Positions 55,157 through 63,023 of a stretch of DNA of 64,000 nucleotides are shown piece after piece (positions within the stretch are counted from its first letter, which is position 1; every line of letters begins with the position of its first letter). A program made the position numbers and the translations under genes. The notes under the pieces are model-generated. The model saw nothing but the letters and a program-made list of their open reading frames with translations, was not told the origin of the DNA and did no database searches. The stretch comes from a virus. The stretch is from positions 1-64,000 of IMG/VR virus record IMGVR_UViG_3300031239_000001; one strand, written 5' to 3'.

Positions 55157-56995
55157 ATGGCTTCTACTATCAAATCCCATGCCGCGTTCAAGACCGTTCT
55201 TCCCAAGGGTGACAAGCTAGACAGAAAAATTCTGGACACCCTGAAAACCGTAGCCGAAGTGGTCGGTGGAACGCTGGGGCCGTGCGGTCGCCCGGTGCTA
55301 ATCGAGCGCTCCGAAGACGGTATCCCGCCCGTCGTGACCAAAGACGGCGTGACCGTGTTTCGGGCTCTCGGCTTCGAGGACGCCACCTCCCAGTGTTTGC
55401 TGGAGGTCACCCGCGATGCCTCGGTGAGAACGGCCGATAGCGCTGGAGACGGAACGACCACAGCCACCATTCTGGCTGAAGCTTTTGTGCGGCACACCCT
55501 GCAGTATTGCAAGGACCACAAGAGCCTCTCACCCGCGAAGGTGGTGCGAGAAATCCAGGCGACGTTCCAGAACGTCATGAGGCCGGAGCTGGAACGACTG
55601 GCCGTGAAGTATTCGCTCGACGATGAGGGACTACAGGGGCTCTGGAACGTGGCGAACATTTCCGCCAACGGAGACTCCGCCCTGGCCGACGCCGTCATCG
55701 ATTGCTATCAAATCTGCGGAGACGACGGCAATATCACCGTCGCCGACGGCAACGATGGACAGGGTTCTCGGTACGAGCCTGAGAAAATCGAAGGGTATCC
55801 TATTGCTATGGGGTACGAGTCTTCGTGCGGCCGGCTGTTTCCGATTTTCATCAACCGCCAGGACACCCAGCAGTGTGTGTTGGACCGGCCGATTTTTATC
55901 CTGTACTTCGGGCGGTTGAACGAAAGCCAGTCCGCGATTGACCTTCTCAACCAGATTCAAACGGCGTGGGAAAACCATGAACTTGCTACCCCCAATGTCG
56001 TGTTCGTGGCGACGGGGTTTTCTGACCAGGTGGTGGCAGATTTCGCCGGCAACTGGCTGAACGGTGAGGCCATCAACGTGTTTCCTCTGGCCTGTCCCGA
56101 CAGCCCCCAAACCAACGGGTCGCGGAATTTCATGGACGACCTTGCGGCCGTCACGGCTGCCACAGTCTTCGACCCGATCACCAAGAAGCTGGAGACAGCG
56201 ACGCTAGGGGACCTGGGGAACATCGAGCTGAAGGGCGTAGAGAACCCTGAAACGTTGGAGACGAAGTACACCTGGGAGCCCCGGGGCGTCAAGCATTTTG
56301 AGTGCTCGCGCTATCGCAGCTCAATCGTGGGCTTTGCAGACGAAGAAATCTTGATTGCCCGCCAGGATGTCGTTCGCGCGCGGGCTGAGCACGAGTCTTC
56401 CACGCTGGATGCCGTTTGGACTCGCGAACGGCTGGCCAAGTTGACGGGAGGTATCGCTCGGCTCAAGGTGATGGGCAGCTCAGGTGCCGATATCTCCGAG
56501 CGTCGCGACCGAGCCGACGACGCGATTTGCGCTGTCCGGGGCGCAATCAAGTATGGCACCCTCGTGGGCGGTGGTTGGGCTCTTGCTCGGCTGGCTATGG
56601 TGTTGCCTCAGTCCGAGGTCAACAGCGCGATCCTGCGGCCGGCGCTTTTGCGCCCGGCGGAGACGCTGTTCGCCAACGCTGGGTTTTCTACGGAAGAGAG
56701 CCGAGGTTTGATACTGCCCGTACTCGCGTCCACGGAGCACGGCGACCCGAACCAGGCCGTGGTGTACGACCTGAATTCTGGGCGCCACGTAAGAGGCCTG
56801 GCGGCCGGGCTGCTCGATTCGTATTCTGCGGTGTTTGAGGCTCTGAAGAACTCCATTTCGCTGGCGTCGCTGTTGGGCACCCTTGGAGGGACCATCGTTC
56901 ACCCTCGCGACAAGTCATTCGACATGCAGGACGCCAAAGACGCAGCTGAATTTGCAAGAATGATGAGCGTCAACCCGGCTGACGAACGGCCGTAA
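55157..56995 (+). CDS. GroEL-like chaperonin
   Basis: This encodes 612 residues, longer than bacterial GroEL (about 548). The equatorial domain is clear at both ends: TLGPCGRPVLIE, TKDGVTVFRAL and the ATP-site SAGDGTTTATI near 95-105, then RLAKLTGGIARLKV and IKYGTLVGGGWALARL. The apical region (about 190-400) is divergent, so it may have its own substrates, such as the capsid protein. The C-terminus lacks the GGM repeats. Phage chaperonins are known from a few large phages such as Pseudomonas phage EL. Confidence 0.92.
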   Translation: MASTIKSHAAFKTVLPKGDKLDRKILDTLKTVAEVVGGTLGPCGRPVLIERSEDGIPPVVTKDGVTVFRALGFEDATSQCLLEVTRDASVRTADSAGDGTTTATILAEAFVRHTLQYCKDHKSLSPAKVVREIQATFQNVMRPELERLAVKYSLDDEGLQGLWNVANISANGDSALADAVIDCYQICGDDGNITVADGNDGQGSRYEPEKIEGYPIAMGYESSCGRLFPIFINRQDTQQCVLDRPIFILYFGRLNESQSAIDLLNQIQTAWENHELATPNVVFVATGFSDQVVADFAGNWLNGEAINVFPLACPDSPQTNGSRNFMDDLAAVTAATVFDPITKKLETATLGDLGNIELKGVENPETLETKYTWEPRGVKHFECSRYRSSIVGFADEEILIARQDVVRARAEHESSTLDAVWTRERLAKLTGGIARLKVMGSSGADISERRDRADDAICAVRGAIKYGTLVGGGWALARLAMVLPQSEVNSAILRPALLRPAETLFANAGFSTEESRGLILPVLASTEHGDPNQAVVYDLNSGRHVRGLAAGLLDSYSAVFEALKNSISLASLLGTLGGTIVHPRDKSFDMQDAKDAAEFARMMSVNPADERP

Positions 56996-57010
56996 GTGGA
57001 GAGGATTAGG

Positions 57011-57280
57011 TTGCCGCTCTTCAAACTGCGCTGTGGTCGGTGCGAGAAAGAAAAGAAGGTCATGCGTGACAGCCCTCCCAAGGAGTGTTGCCCTTGCGGT
57101 GGAGAATTCCAGCGGGCTGGGAATGGGCCTTCTTCCCAGGTGGTGGAGAGACTGGACAACGGCCTGATGCCCAAGCCGCTGGAGCGCTTGGTGGACGCCG
57201 AACGCTTGCACCAAGAGCGTGCGGACAACGCCGAGTCGGGCGCGGGACGCACGCAGGGGCTGCGCGGTCGAGATGTCTAA
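57011..57280 (+). CDS. Small zinc-ribbon protein (89 aa)
   Basis: This encodes 89 residues with LRCGRCEK and ECCPCGGEF, a zinc-ribbon of the FmdB-like type, then a charged tail. TTG 57011 is the likely start: it has GGAGAGGA at good spacing, while GTG 56996 has none. Its stop overlaps the ATG of the SbcC-like gene. Role unknown; nucleic acid binding is plausible. Confidence 0.65.
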   Translation: MPLFKLRCGRCEKEKKVMRDSPPKECCPCGGEFQRAGNGPSSQVVERLDNGLMPKPLERLVDAERLHQERADNAESGAGRTQGLRGRDV

Positions 57281-59417
57281 CGTTCGCCTTAAAAAGCTGT
57301 ACGGGGGCCGCTTCAGGTCTTTCAAGCAGCCTTTTTCCATCGACCTCCCCGATACGGGGATGGTACTGATCTCTGGCTTGAACCAGGATACCGGAGACCC
57401 GAGCGGGGCCGGGAAGTCTTCCCTCGTTCTGGCGATTTCGTACCTGTTCGGCGGCTGCCCTTTTCCTGGAACGGAGCTTCAGAACAGCGAAGACGACGAG
57501 CCCTTCCTGGTTGGTGCCGTTTTAGAGAATGAGCACGGCCAGTGGACCGTAGAGAGGCAGAAGGGCCTGCGCATTACGCCGCCCGGTGGCCCGACGATGA
57601 AGGGGAAGATAGCCGAAGTCGAGCTAGATGCTTTGTTCGGCATGGACGAGAAGACCCGAGCCATCACCACCTATCGGGGCCAGAACGAGGACGGGCTATT
57701 TATCTCGATGCCTGACGCCGCGAAGAAGGAATTTCTTTCTTCCGTGCTGGGGCTCGAAGTGTTTTCGAGCATTGCTGAAGAGGCTTCTGCTAAGGCCAAG
57801 TTTTTACTTCAAGAACAGTCGAAGCAAACTGGCGTTCTGGAGGAGGCTACGCGGTCGTTGAGCCTGGACGAACAGGAAGTCCGACCGATAGACGAACTAC
57901 AGGCCGAGTCTGCATCCTTGGCTGGACTGATTGAGCAGCTCGATTTGGCCAAGACCGAAAATCAAAGCCAGCTGGAGGAGCAGGACCGACGCTGGGAAGA
58001 AATCTACCAAAAGATTCAAGAGACCCAAGCCGCCATCGTGGCCAAGACCGCCAAGGTAAAAGCCAAAGCGCAAGAAAAGCGAGACGCCCTGAACGTTGCG
58101 TGGCGTGAAGCCTTTGTGACCGTTGAATCTGACTCCATCAATGCTCTGCTCAACGAAAGAACGATGGTTCAAAAAGACCTGGCCGAGGCGGCCAAGGAAG
58201 ACACCCAGGCTTCTCAGGCTCATGAACGCAAGCGCGCCGACATCAGGACCAAAATCGCCTTGCTCGGGGTCAAGGTAAGAAAAATTCCCGAGGTCGAGGC
58301 GAGCATCAATACCCTGGACGCCGACATAAAAGCCCTAGAGGCAAACGTCTGCTCGACGTGTAGCCAACCCTGGCTGACGGACAGTTTGCCTGGAATACTG
58401 GCTGGCAAAAAACTCGAACTGGAGGACAACAAGAAAGCTCTCCAGGCCCTTTTGGTTGAGAAAGACCTGTGTTCTGAACTCTCTGGCCAGTTGAAGTCCA
58501 TGTCTGATTGGCCTCCGAGTGAAAAGGCGCTGTCCCTGCAGGGGCGCCTGGATGGGCTGACGAAATGCCTCGAAGTAGAAAGCAAAGCTGTTGCCGGGGT
58601 GACTGCGGCCAAGGCCAAAAAGGTGAAAGAAGATATCGCCGCTTTGGATGAAAAGGAAACTCAGGTCATCGGCTCGCAAACAGCTCCGCTCAATGAGCAG
58701 TTGGCGCTGCTTACGGCAGAAAAGACCGCTCTGAGTAAGACGCTGGCTGACGGAGGGCGACTGAAATGCTCCCTCATTGATAAGGCCTCGGTTCTGCAAG
58801 CTCAGAAAGCGGGCATAGACCACCGCATCGAAGCGCACAAGGTACAGCAGAAGCTGTTGCTCAAGAAACGGGAGAGAGTAAGCGCTCTTCAACTTGCGGC
58901 TGACCAGCTGGCAGAAGAACTCCACCTTGAGCAGGACGTCGCTGCTTTGGTGGGGAAGAACGGATTCCTGAATGTGATTTTCGACGACGTCCTGGCGGAG
59001 GTGGCTGCTTCCACCAACGAGATTTTGGCTGGCATCGCCAACGTCAGACATATCGTGGTCAGCTTTGATACAGAGGACCCCACCAGGATCGTCCCGATGG
59101 TGTCGGTCAGCGGAGAATCTCGTCCCCTTCGTTCGTATCTGAGCGGAGGTCAACAGTCGGCCGTCAAGCTCGCCCTGGACCTCGGGCTCGGAGCGGTGGT
59201 GGCGAAACGTCGGGGCCGGTACCCAGGATTTCTGGTGTTGGACGAGAGTTTCGATGGGCTCGGCCCCGTTGCCCAAGAGAGCTGTCTCGAAGTCCTTTCT
59301 GCCGCTTCCAAAGACAGATTGATATTCGTCATTCAACACGCCGATCGGTTTGCTGGCATGTTCGACGAGGTAATTCACGTCAAGTTCGTTGACGGAGAAT
59401 CGTTTATCGGCTCATGA
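57273..59417 (+). CDS. SbcC/Rad50-like (T4 gp46-type) ATPase
   Basis: This encodes 714 residues. The Walker A region SGLNQDTGDPSGAGKSS (34-50) carries a small insertion as in some phage SbcC proteins. Two long coiled coils flank a zinc hook CSTC near 360. LSGGQQ near 622 is the ABC signature, and FLVLDESFDGL near 652 is Walker B with the D-loop. With the SbcD-like subunit (48859) it would process DNA ends in recombination-dependent replication. ATG 57273 overlaps the upstream stop. Confidence 0.88.
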   Translation: MSNVRLKKLYGGRFRSFKQPFSIDLPDTGMVLISGLNQDTGDPSGAGKSSLVLAISYLFGGCPFPGTELQNSEDDEPFLVGAVLENEHGQWTVERQKGLRITPPGGPTMKGKIAEVELDALFGMDEKTRAITTYRGQNEDGLFISMPDAAKKEFLSSVLGLEVFSSIAEEASAKAKFLLQEQSKQTGVLEEATRSLSLDEQEVRPIDELQAESASLAGLIEQLDLAKTENQSQLEEQDRRWEEIYQKIQETQAAIVAKTAKVKAKAQEKRDALNVAWREAFVTVESDSINALLNERTMVQKDLAEAAKEDTQASQAHERKRADIRTKIALLGVKVRKIPEVEASINTLDADIKALEANVCSTCSQPWLTDSLPGILAGKKLELEDNKKALQALLVEKDLCSELSGQLKSMSDWPPSEKALSLQGRLDGLTKCLEVESKAVAGVTAAKAKKVKEDIAALDEKETQVIGSQTAPLNEQLALLTAEKTALSKTLADGGRLKCSLIDKASVLQAQKAGIDHRIEAHKVQQKLLLKKRERVSALQLAADQLAEELHLEQDVAALVGKNGFLNVIFDDVLAEVAASTNEILAGIANVRHIVVSFDTEDPTRIVPMVSVSGESRPLRSYLSGGQQSAVKLALDLGLGAVVAKRRGRYPGFLVLDESFDGLGPVAQESCLEVLSAASKDRLIFVIQHADRFAGMFDEVIHVKFVDGESFIGS

Positions 59418-60259
59418 AAAAGACGTGCTCTAAATGTAAAATTTCTCAAGATGAAACGGAGTTTTACCGCCATCGCGCTCAATGTAAGAAGTGTAAGAGA
59501 AAGTACCAAAAATATTATCAAGAAAATAATATCGTGCGGTATGAAGAATACCAAAAGGAGTATAAAGCAGCGAATAAATCTTCTAGAGCAGCGAATCAAA
59601 AGGAGTATCACAGAAATAAAATGGAATCAGATCCAGTCTATAGGACTAAAAGGAACATCCGTCACAGATTCCGTCAAGCACTTAAAGGCGGATTCAAGTA
59701 TGGCTCGTCCGTCAAATTGCTTGGCTGCACCGTACAGGAAGTGTGGGACCATCTTTGTTTCTTGCTCCTTCCAGGAATGACTCCGGACCACCACCCTTTG
59801 ACAGGAAATTCGAAGAATGGCTGGCACATTGACCACATCGTTCCTTTAGACAGTTTTGATCTTGAGGACCCGATTCAACTAGCAAAAGCTTGGCACTATA
59901 CCAACCTACAACCCCTCTGGGCTATTGACAATTTCAAGAAGGGGAGTAAAACAGGGACCTTGACATTGAACCAGTGTCCGGTTAAACTTCTTTCAACAAC
60001 CGAGGAGATCACAATGGCCCTGACTATTAAAGACATTAGAACGATCCAGGACTTCGCTCGCAAGCGGTTTGTCGGGCAGCCGGCCCGCGCTCGCCTTGAA
60101 GAAACTGGCGAGGCGCTCTCGCCAAGCGAGTTGGCAACCATTGCCAACATAGAGGCAACTCTGAATTTTCTCTCCGAGAAGGGTGTCCTTCAAAACGCTG
60201 ACCGATTCGGTGTGGAATTCCGCACTATTGATTCGGAAGTCATCGACGCAATCGCATAG
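59414..60259 (+). CDS. HNH endonuclease, in frame with a downstream 81-aa gene
   Basis: This encodes 281 residues as one frame. Residues 1-185 are an HNH homing-type enzyme: CSKC and CKKC knuckle, a basic helical region, WHIDHIVPLDSFDL and WHYTNLQPLWAIDN. After about residue 190 the frame continues without stop into a segment that also has its own ATG at 60014 behind GAGGAGA. The HNH part is more A/T-rich than its neighbours, which suggests recent arrival. It overlaps the SbcC-like stop (ATGA). Either a fusion or two products are possible. Confidence 0.82.
   Translation: MKKTCSKCKISQDETEFYRHRAQCKKCKRKYQKYYQENNIVRYEEYQKEYKAANKSSRAANQKEYHRNKMESDPVYRTKRNIRHRFRQALKGGFKYGSSVKLLGCTVQEVWDHLCFLLLPGMTPDHHPLTGNSKNGWHIDHIVPLDSFDLEDPIQLAKAWHYTNLQPLWAIDNFKKGSKTGTLTLNQCPVKLLSTTEEITMALTIKDIRTIQDFARKRFVGQPARARLEETGEALSPSELATIANIEATLNFLSEKGVLQNADRFGVEFRTIDSEVIDAIA
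60014..60259 (+). CDS. Small protein (81 aa) with internal start inside the HNH frame
   Basis: This encodes 81 residues starting MALTIKDIRTIQDFARKRF, helical, with no known family. GAGGAGA before ATG 60014 supports independent translation. It was probably the gene next to the SbcC-like gene before the HNH gene entered. The last part of the upstream HNH frame reads into it. Confidence 0.65.
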   Translation: MALTIKDIRTIQDFARKRFVGQPARARLEETGEALSPSELATIANIEATLNFLSEKGVLQNADRFGVEFRTIDSEVIDAIA

Positions 60260-60269
60260 AAAGGGAACA

Positions 60270-60599
60270 ATGGCCGACAAGAAGGAAAAGCAGTACAAGA
60301 AGTTTCAGACACTGGACGAGGAGTGGCGCACCAACGCTTTGACGAAGTCCGAGCCTGACCTGAACAAGGCGATTCGCGATGTGGCCGTGCAGTCCATCGT
60401 GCTTGAGCTGGCGAAGGAAGCTGACCAGGACCTGGCCGCTGCCAAGGAGGCCGTGAAGACTGCTTCCGAGCAGTACAAGGAGGGCAAGAAGCGTCACTCT
60501 ATTGAGATCGAGTTCCTGGTGGAGTGTCTTCGTTCGCGAGGCGCGAACATTCCTTCGATCGACGAGTTTTTGGAGGGAGTGAAGGCCGACCTGGTTTAA
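60270..60599 (+). CDS. Small helical protein (109 aa)
   Basis: This encodes 109 residues, charged and almost wholly helical with a possible coiled coil at 45-80. AAAGGGA lies just before ATG 60270. No family is recognised. It lies in the recombination gene block. Confidence 0.65.
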   Translation: MADKKEKQYKKFQTLDEEWRTNALTKSEPDLNKAIRDVAVQSIVLELAKEADQDLAAAKEAVKTASEQYKEGKKRHSIEIEFLVECLRSRGANIPSIDEFLEGVKADLV

Positions 60600-60614
60600 T
60601 CGAGAAGGTAATCT

Positions 60615-60944
60615 GTGGGGATGCCGCTGATTACCCCGACGAAGCAGACGCTGAAACGCTATGGCTTGTCGCTTGAAGAATGGCAGGCCATGGCGGAGAA
60701 GTACAATCATGCGTGTGCAATTTGTAAGACTGAGCCCAAGAAGGGGCGCCTTCACATCGACCACGAACACGTGAAGGGATGGAAAAAGATGGCACCATCT
60801 GAACGCAAAAAACATGTAAGGTGCCTTGCATGTTTCCGATGCAATGTGTCGTTTATAGGCCGTGGAATAACAATTGCTCGGGCACAGGCCGTTGTTGACG
60901 TACTCGCAGAATATGCTTTGAAGCACCCAGGAAGGACTATTTAA
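60615..60944 (+). CDS. Endonuclease VII-type Holliday junction resolvase
   Basis: This protein of about 109 residues has the recombination endonuclease VII pattern: CAIC, then LHIDHEHVKGW with the catalytic His/Asp, then RCLACFRCNVSFIGRG. T4 gp49 resolves branched DNA before packaging. GTG 60615 has GAGAAGG at good spacing; ATG 60621 is also possible. It is close to the SbcC-like gene, as recombination enzymes often cluster. A free-standing homing nuclease is an alternative. Confidence 0.8.
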   Translation: MGMPLITPTKQTLKRYGLSLEEWQAMAEKYNHACAICKTEPKKGRLHIDHEHVKGWKKMAPSERKKHVRCLACFRCNVSFIGRGITIARAQAVVDVLAEYALKHPGRTI

Positions 60945-61987
60945 TGGCAACAGATGACGGCTGGTCGTTCAGCGATTACGGATTGGCGGAAGAACCGCCG
61001 CAGCAACATTTTGCTCCGGAGTTTCCGCCACACCGATTCCCGGAGGTCGAGCCTGAGGAGGCTTATAACCCTCTGCAGCATGAATCGGCCCTCGACCAGG
61101 AGATGTCCGAAGCTGAGCGTCGCCTTCACAAGGCCTCTCTTTACCGTCAGTTTTTGACAGGTAACGTATTCTCTGGAGACCAGGACCAAGAGACGCTGGA
61201 GGTAGAGGCGGAGTTCCGAGAGTTCGCTAGGTTCCGTCTGGGGAAGCTGTTGGGGATCTCTTCGAACAAAGCCGACCCCACAACTGGCTTCAGCGAAGCG
61301 GACGTCAAGGTCCTGCGGTTCCTGATAGAGAGCGTGATGGACAACGCAAAGGTTCGAGCGTCTTTGGGTCTCGGCGGGGCGCCGGCAACAAAGCGCCCCA
61401 AGCCCGAGCTGACGAAGCATGTGGTCCAGCCACAAAACCCCACCTTGCGGCCCCGCCCCCAGCCGGAGAGCGCAAGGCCGCGCCAGCAACAGAACGTCCG
61501 GCAACAGCCCCAATCGCAGCCCCAGCAGACTCCTCCCCCCAAGCGACCCCAGGGTCCCCTGCGGACCCAGCCGCCCGCCCAGCAGCAGCCCAAGAAGGAC
61601 TGGAGCGTGGCCCTTCCGGACGACACCCTGATTCAGGAGAACGGACGGACCTTCAAGGCGAAGTGGGTCCAGATGGGGCAACACGAGTACGGAGACGCCG
61701 TGGCCGCCCGCCTGGAAAAGCTGCAGCCGGGAGAAGCAACAAGGCTGTCAAACGGGATTCAGGTAGTGAAGACGGAGGGGGAAGAGTTTTTCAAGGTGGT
61801 GCTTCGGGACCTGACACCGCAGGTGAAGGGTGAGGGAGGGTTCCCTACTCCAACAGCGGCTCAGTTGTCAATGGCTACTCAAAATATAGCTGCCGAGCAG
61901 GTGCAGAACTTCGCCCCGAGCGGTAGCGGGGGCGGCATGACTGGTCGCGCTGCCTCAATCGTTGCACAAGTATTTGCAGAGGAATAA
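60944..61987 (+). CDS. Protein with Pro/Gln-rich linker (347 aa), unknown function
   Basis: This encodes 347 residues. Residues 1-140 are acidic and helical; about 145-215 are a Pro/Gln/Arg-rich disordered linker; 220-300 form a compact domain (WSVALPDDTLIQENGRTFKAKW). The ATG abuts the stop of the resolvase gene. No family is recognised. Confidence 0.65.
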   Translation: MATDDGWSFSDYGLAEEPPQQHFAPEFPPHRFPEVEPEEAYNPLQHESALDQEMSEAERRLHKASLYRQFLTGNVFSGDQDQETLEVEAEFREFARFRLGKLLGISSNKADPTTGFSEADVKVLRFLIESVMDNAKVRASLGLGGAPATKRPKPELTKHVVQPQNPTLRPRPQPESARPRQQQNVRQQPQSQPQQTPPPKRPQGPLRTQPPAQQQPKKDWSVALPDDTLIQENGRTFKAKWVQMGQHEYGDAVAARLEKLQPGEATRLSNGIQVVKTEGEEFFKVVLRDLTPQVKGEGGFPTPTAAQLSMATQNIAAEQVQNFAPSGSGGGMTGRAASIVAQVFAEE

Positions 61988-62374
61988 ATGAACAAGGAAG
62001 AATTGGTCCAGCAGCTACATAACGCCCAGGTCGAGGTTGCTCGACAGGCTCCCCCAATTGGTGAAGGAGCAACTACGGTTAAGGTCGACCTCGCAAAGGC
62101 GATGGAAACGCCTCGTGAGAGAATCAAGCCATGTTTGCCTGAGGGGTATCGGTACCCCCAGAAATACGAGTTTGGCACACGCACCGAAGGGTTGTCGGCT
62201 GAGTGTGTCGCCGTCGGGGAGCACATCAACGAACAGAAGTTCAAGGCCACCCCTATCGAGGAGAAGGTCGAAAGTTTGACGGCCCAAGTGGCGATGTTGA
62301 GTCAACGGGTAGCAGATTTGACGGTGTTTGTGGCCAAGATCAATCACAATAACAACAAAAAGGAGACCGAATAA
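61988..62374 (+). CDS. Small protein with coiled-coil C-terminus (128 aa)
   Basis: This encodes 128 residues with a C-terminal heptad stretch (EEKVESLTAQVAMLSQRVAD) and an Asn/Lys-rich end. ATG directly follows the previous stop. It overlaps the next gene by one base (TAATG). No family is recognised. Confidence 0.65.
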   Translation: MNKEELVQQLHNAQVEVARQAPPIGEGATTVKVDLAKAMETPRERIKPCLPEGYRYPQKYEFGTRTEGLSAECVAVGEHINEQKFKATPIEEKVESLTAQVAMLSQRVADLTVFVAKINHNNNKKETE

Positions 62375-63021
62375 TGTCCGCAGGTTCCAGTATGCGTCGT
62401 GGGGTCGAGGCCGCCCAGAATCAGGCCCTCAAGAAGCCGTCCGCAGTCGAGCGTCTTGACAATCTCGAAGCCGCTTTCAAGCAGCTCGTGGAGTCCATCA
62501 ACGAGAACTTCAAGGCAGACCGTCAGGTTCGCGAGTCCATCGTGAAGACCCTTAATGCGGTCACCGATTTGGTGGGCGAGGAAAAGGTTCAGGCTAAGCT
62601 CCAGGAGCGCGACCTGGCAGAGCTGGAGAAGCGGGCTGACGATGCCGAGCAAGCGCTCGACAAGCTGGTGACCGACGGCCGAGTCGTCGAGTCTCTGTCG
62701 TTCTCGGACAAGACGGTTGTCATCAAGGTTCGGCAGCTGAAGGACGGCGTGGTGATGCCTCCTCGCCACCTGATTCTCCCCCCAGACGGACTCACCGAAG
62801 AGGTCCGCAACCTTCTCCCCGGCACCTCTGCTGGAGAGTCTCTGAGCCTGGCTGACGGAACCACGGTCGAGATCCTGGCCCTGTTCGAGGCCGTTGAGGT
62901 TCCCGCTGAGACTCCCGTCGAGGTTGCTCACCCGGACGCGATTATCCCGCCGGCTGTCGGGACTACCGATTTTGTGGAGGTCAAGGCCCCGATTGAGGTT
63001 ACGGAAGTAAAGGCGGAATAG
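62374..63021 (+). CDS. Coiled-coil protein (215 aa), unknown function
   Basis: This encodes 215 residues. Residues 20-110 are a long coiled coil; 110-175 form a small predicted beta domain; the tail is Glu/Val/Pro-rich. The coiled coil resembles the C-terminal one of the preceding protein, so the two may interact. AAGGAGA lies upstream of ATG. No family is recognised. Confidence 0.65.
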   Translation: MSAGSSMRRGVEAAQNQALKKPSAVERLDNLEAAFKQLVESINENFKADRQVRESIVKTLNAVTDLVGEEKVQAKLQERDLAELEKRADDAEQALDKLVTDGRVVESLSFSDKTVVIKVRQLKDGVVMPPRHLILPPDGLTEEVRNLLPGTSAGESLSLADGTTVEILALFEAVEVPAETPVEVAHPDAIIPPAVGTTDFVEVKAPIEVTEVKAE

Positions 63022-63023
63022 TC

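Noticed and set aside
54936-55220. Small plus-strand open frames in the divergent intergenic region
   Set aside because: They run into the chaperonin start in another frame, lack ribosome sites and would cross its promoter.
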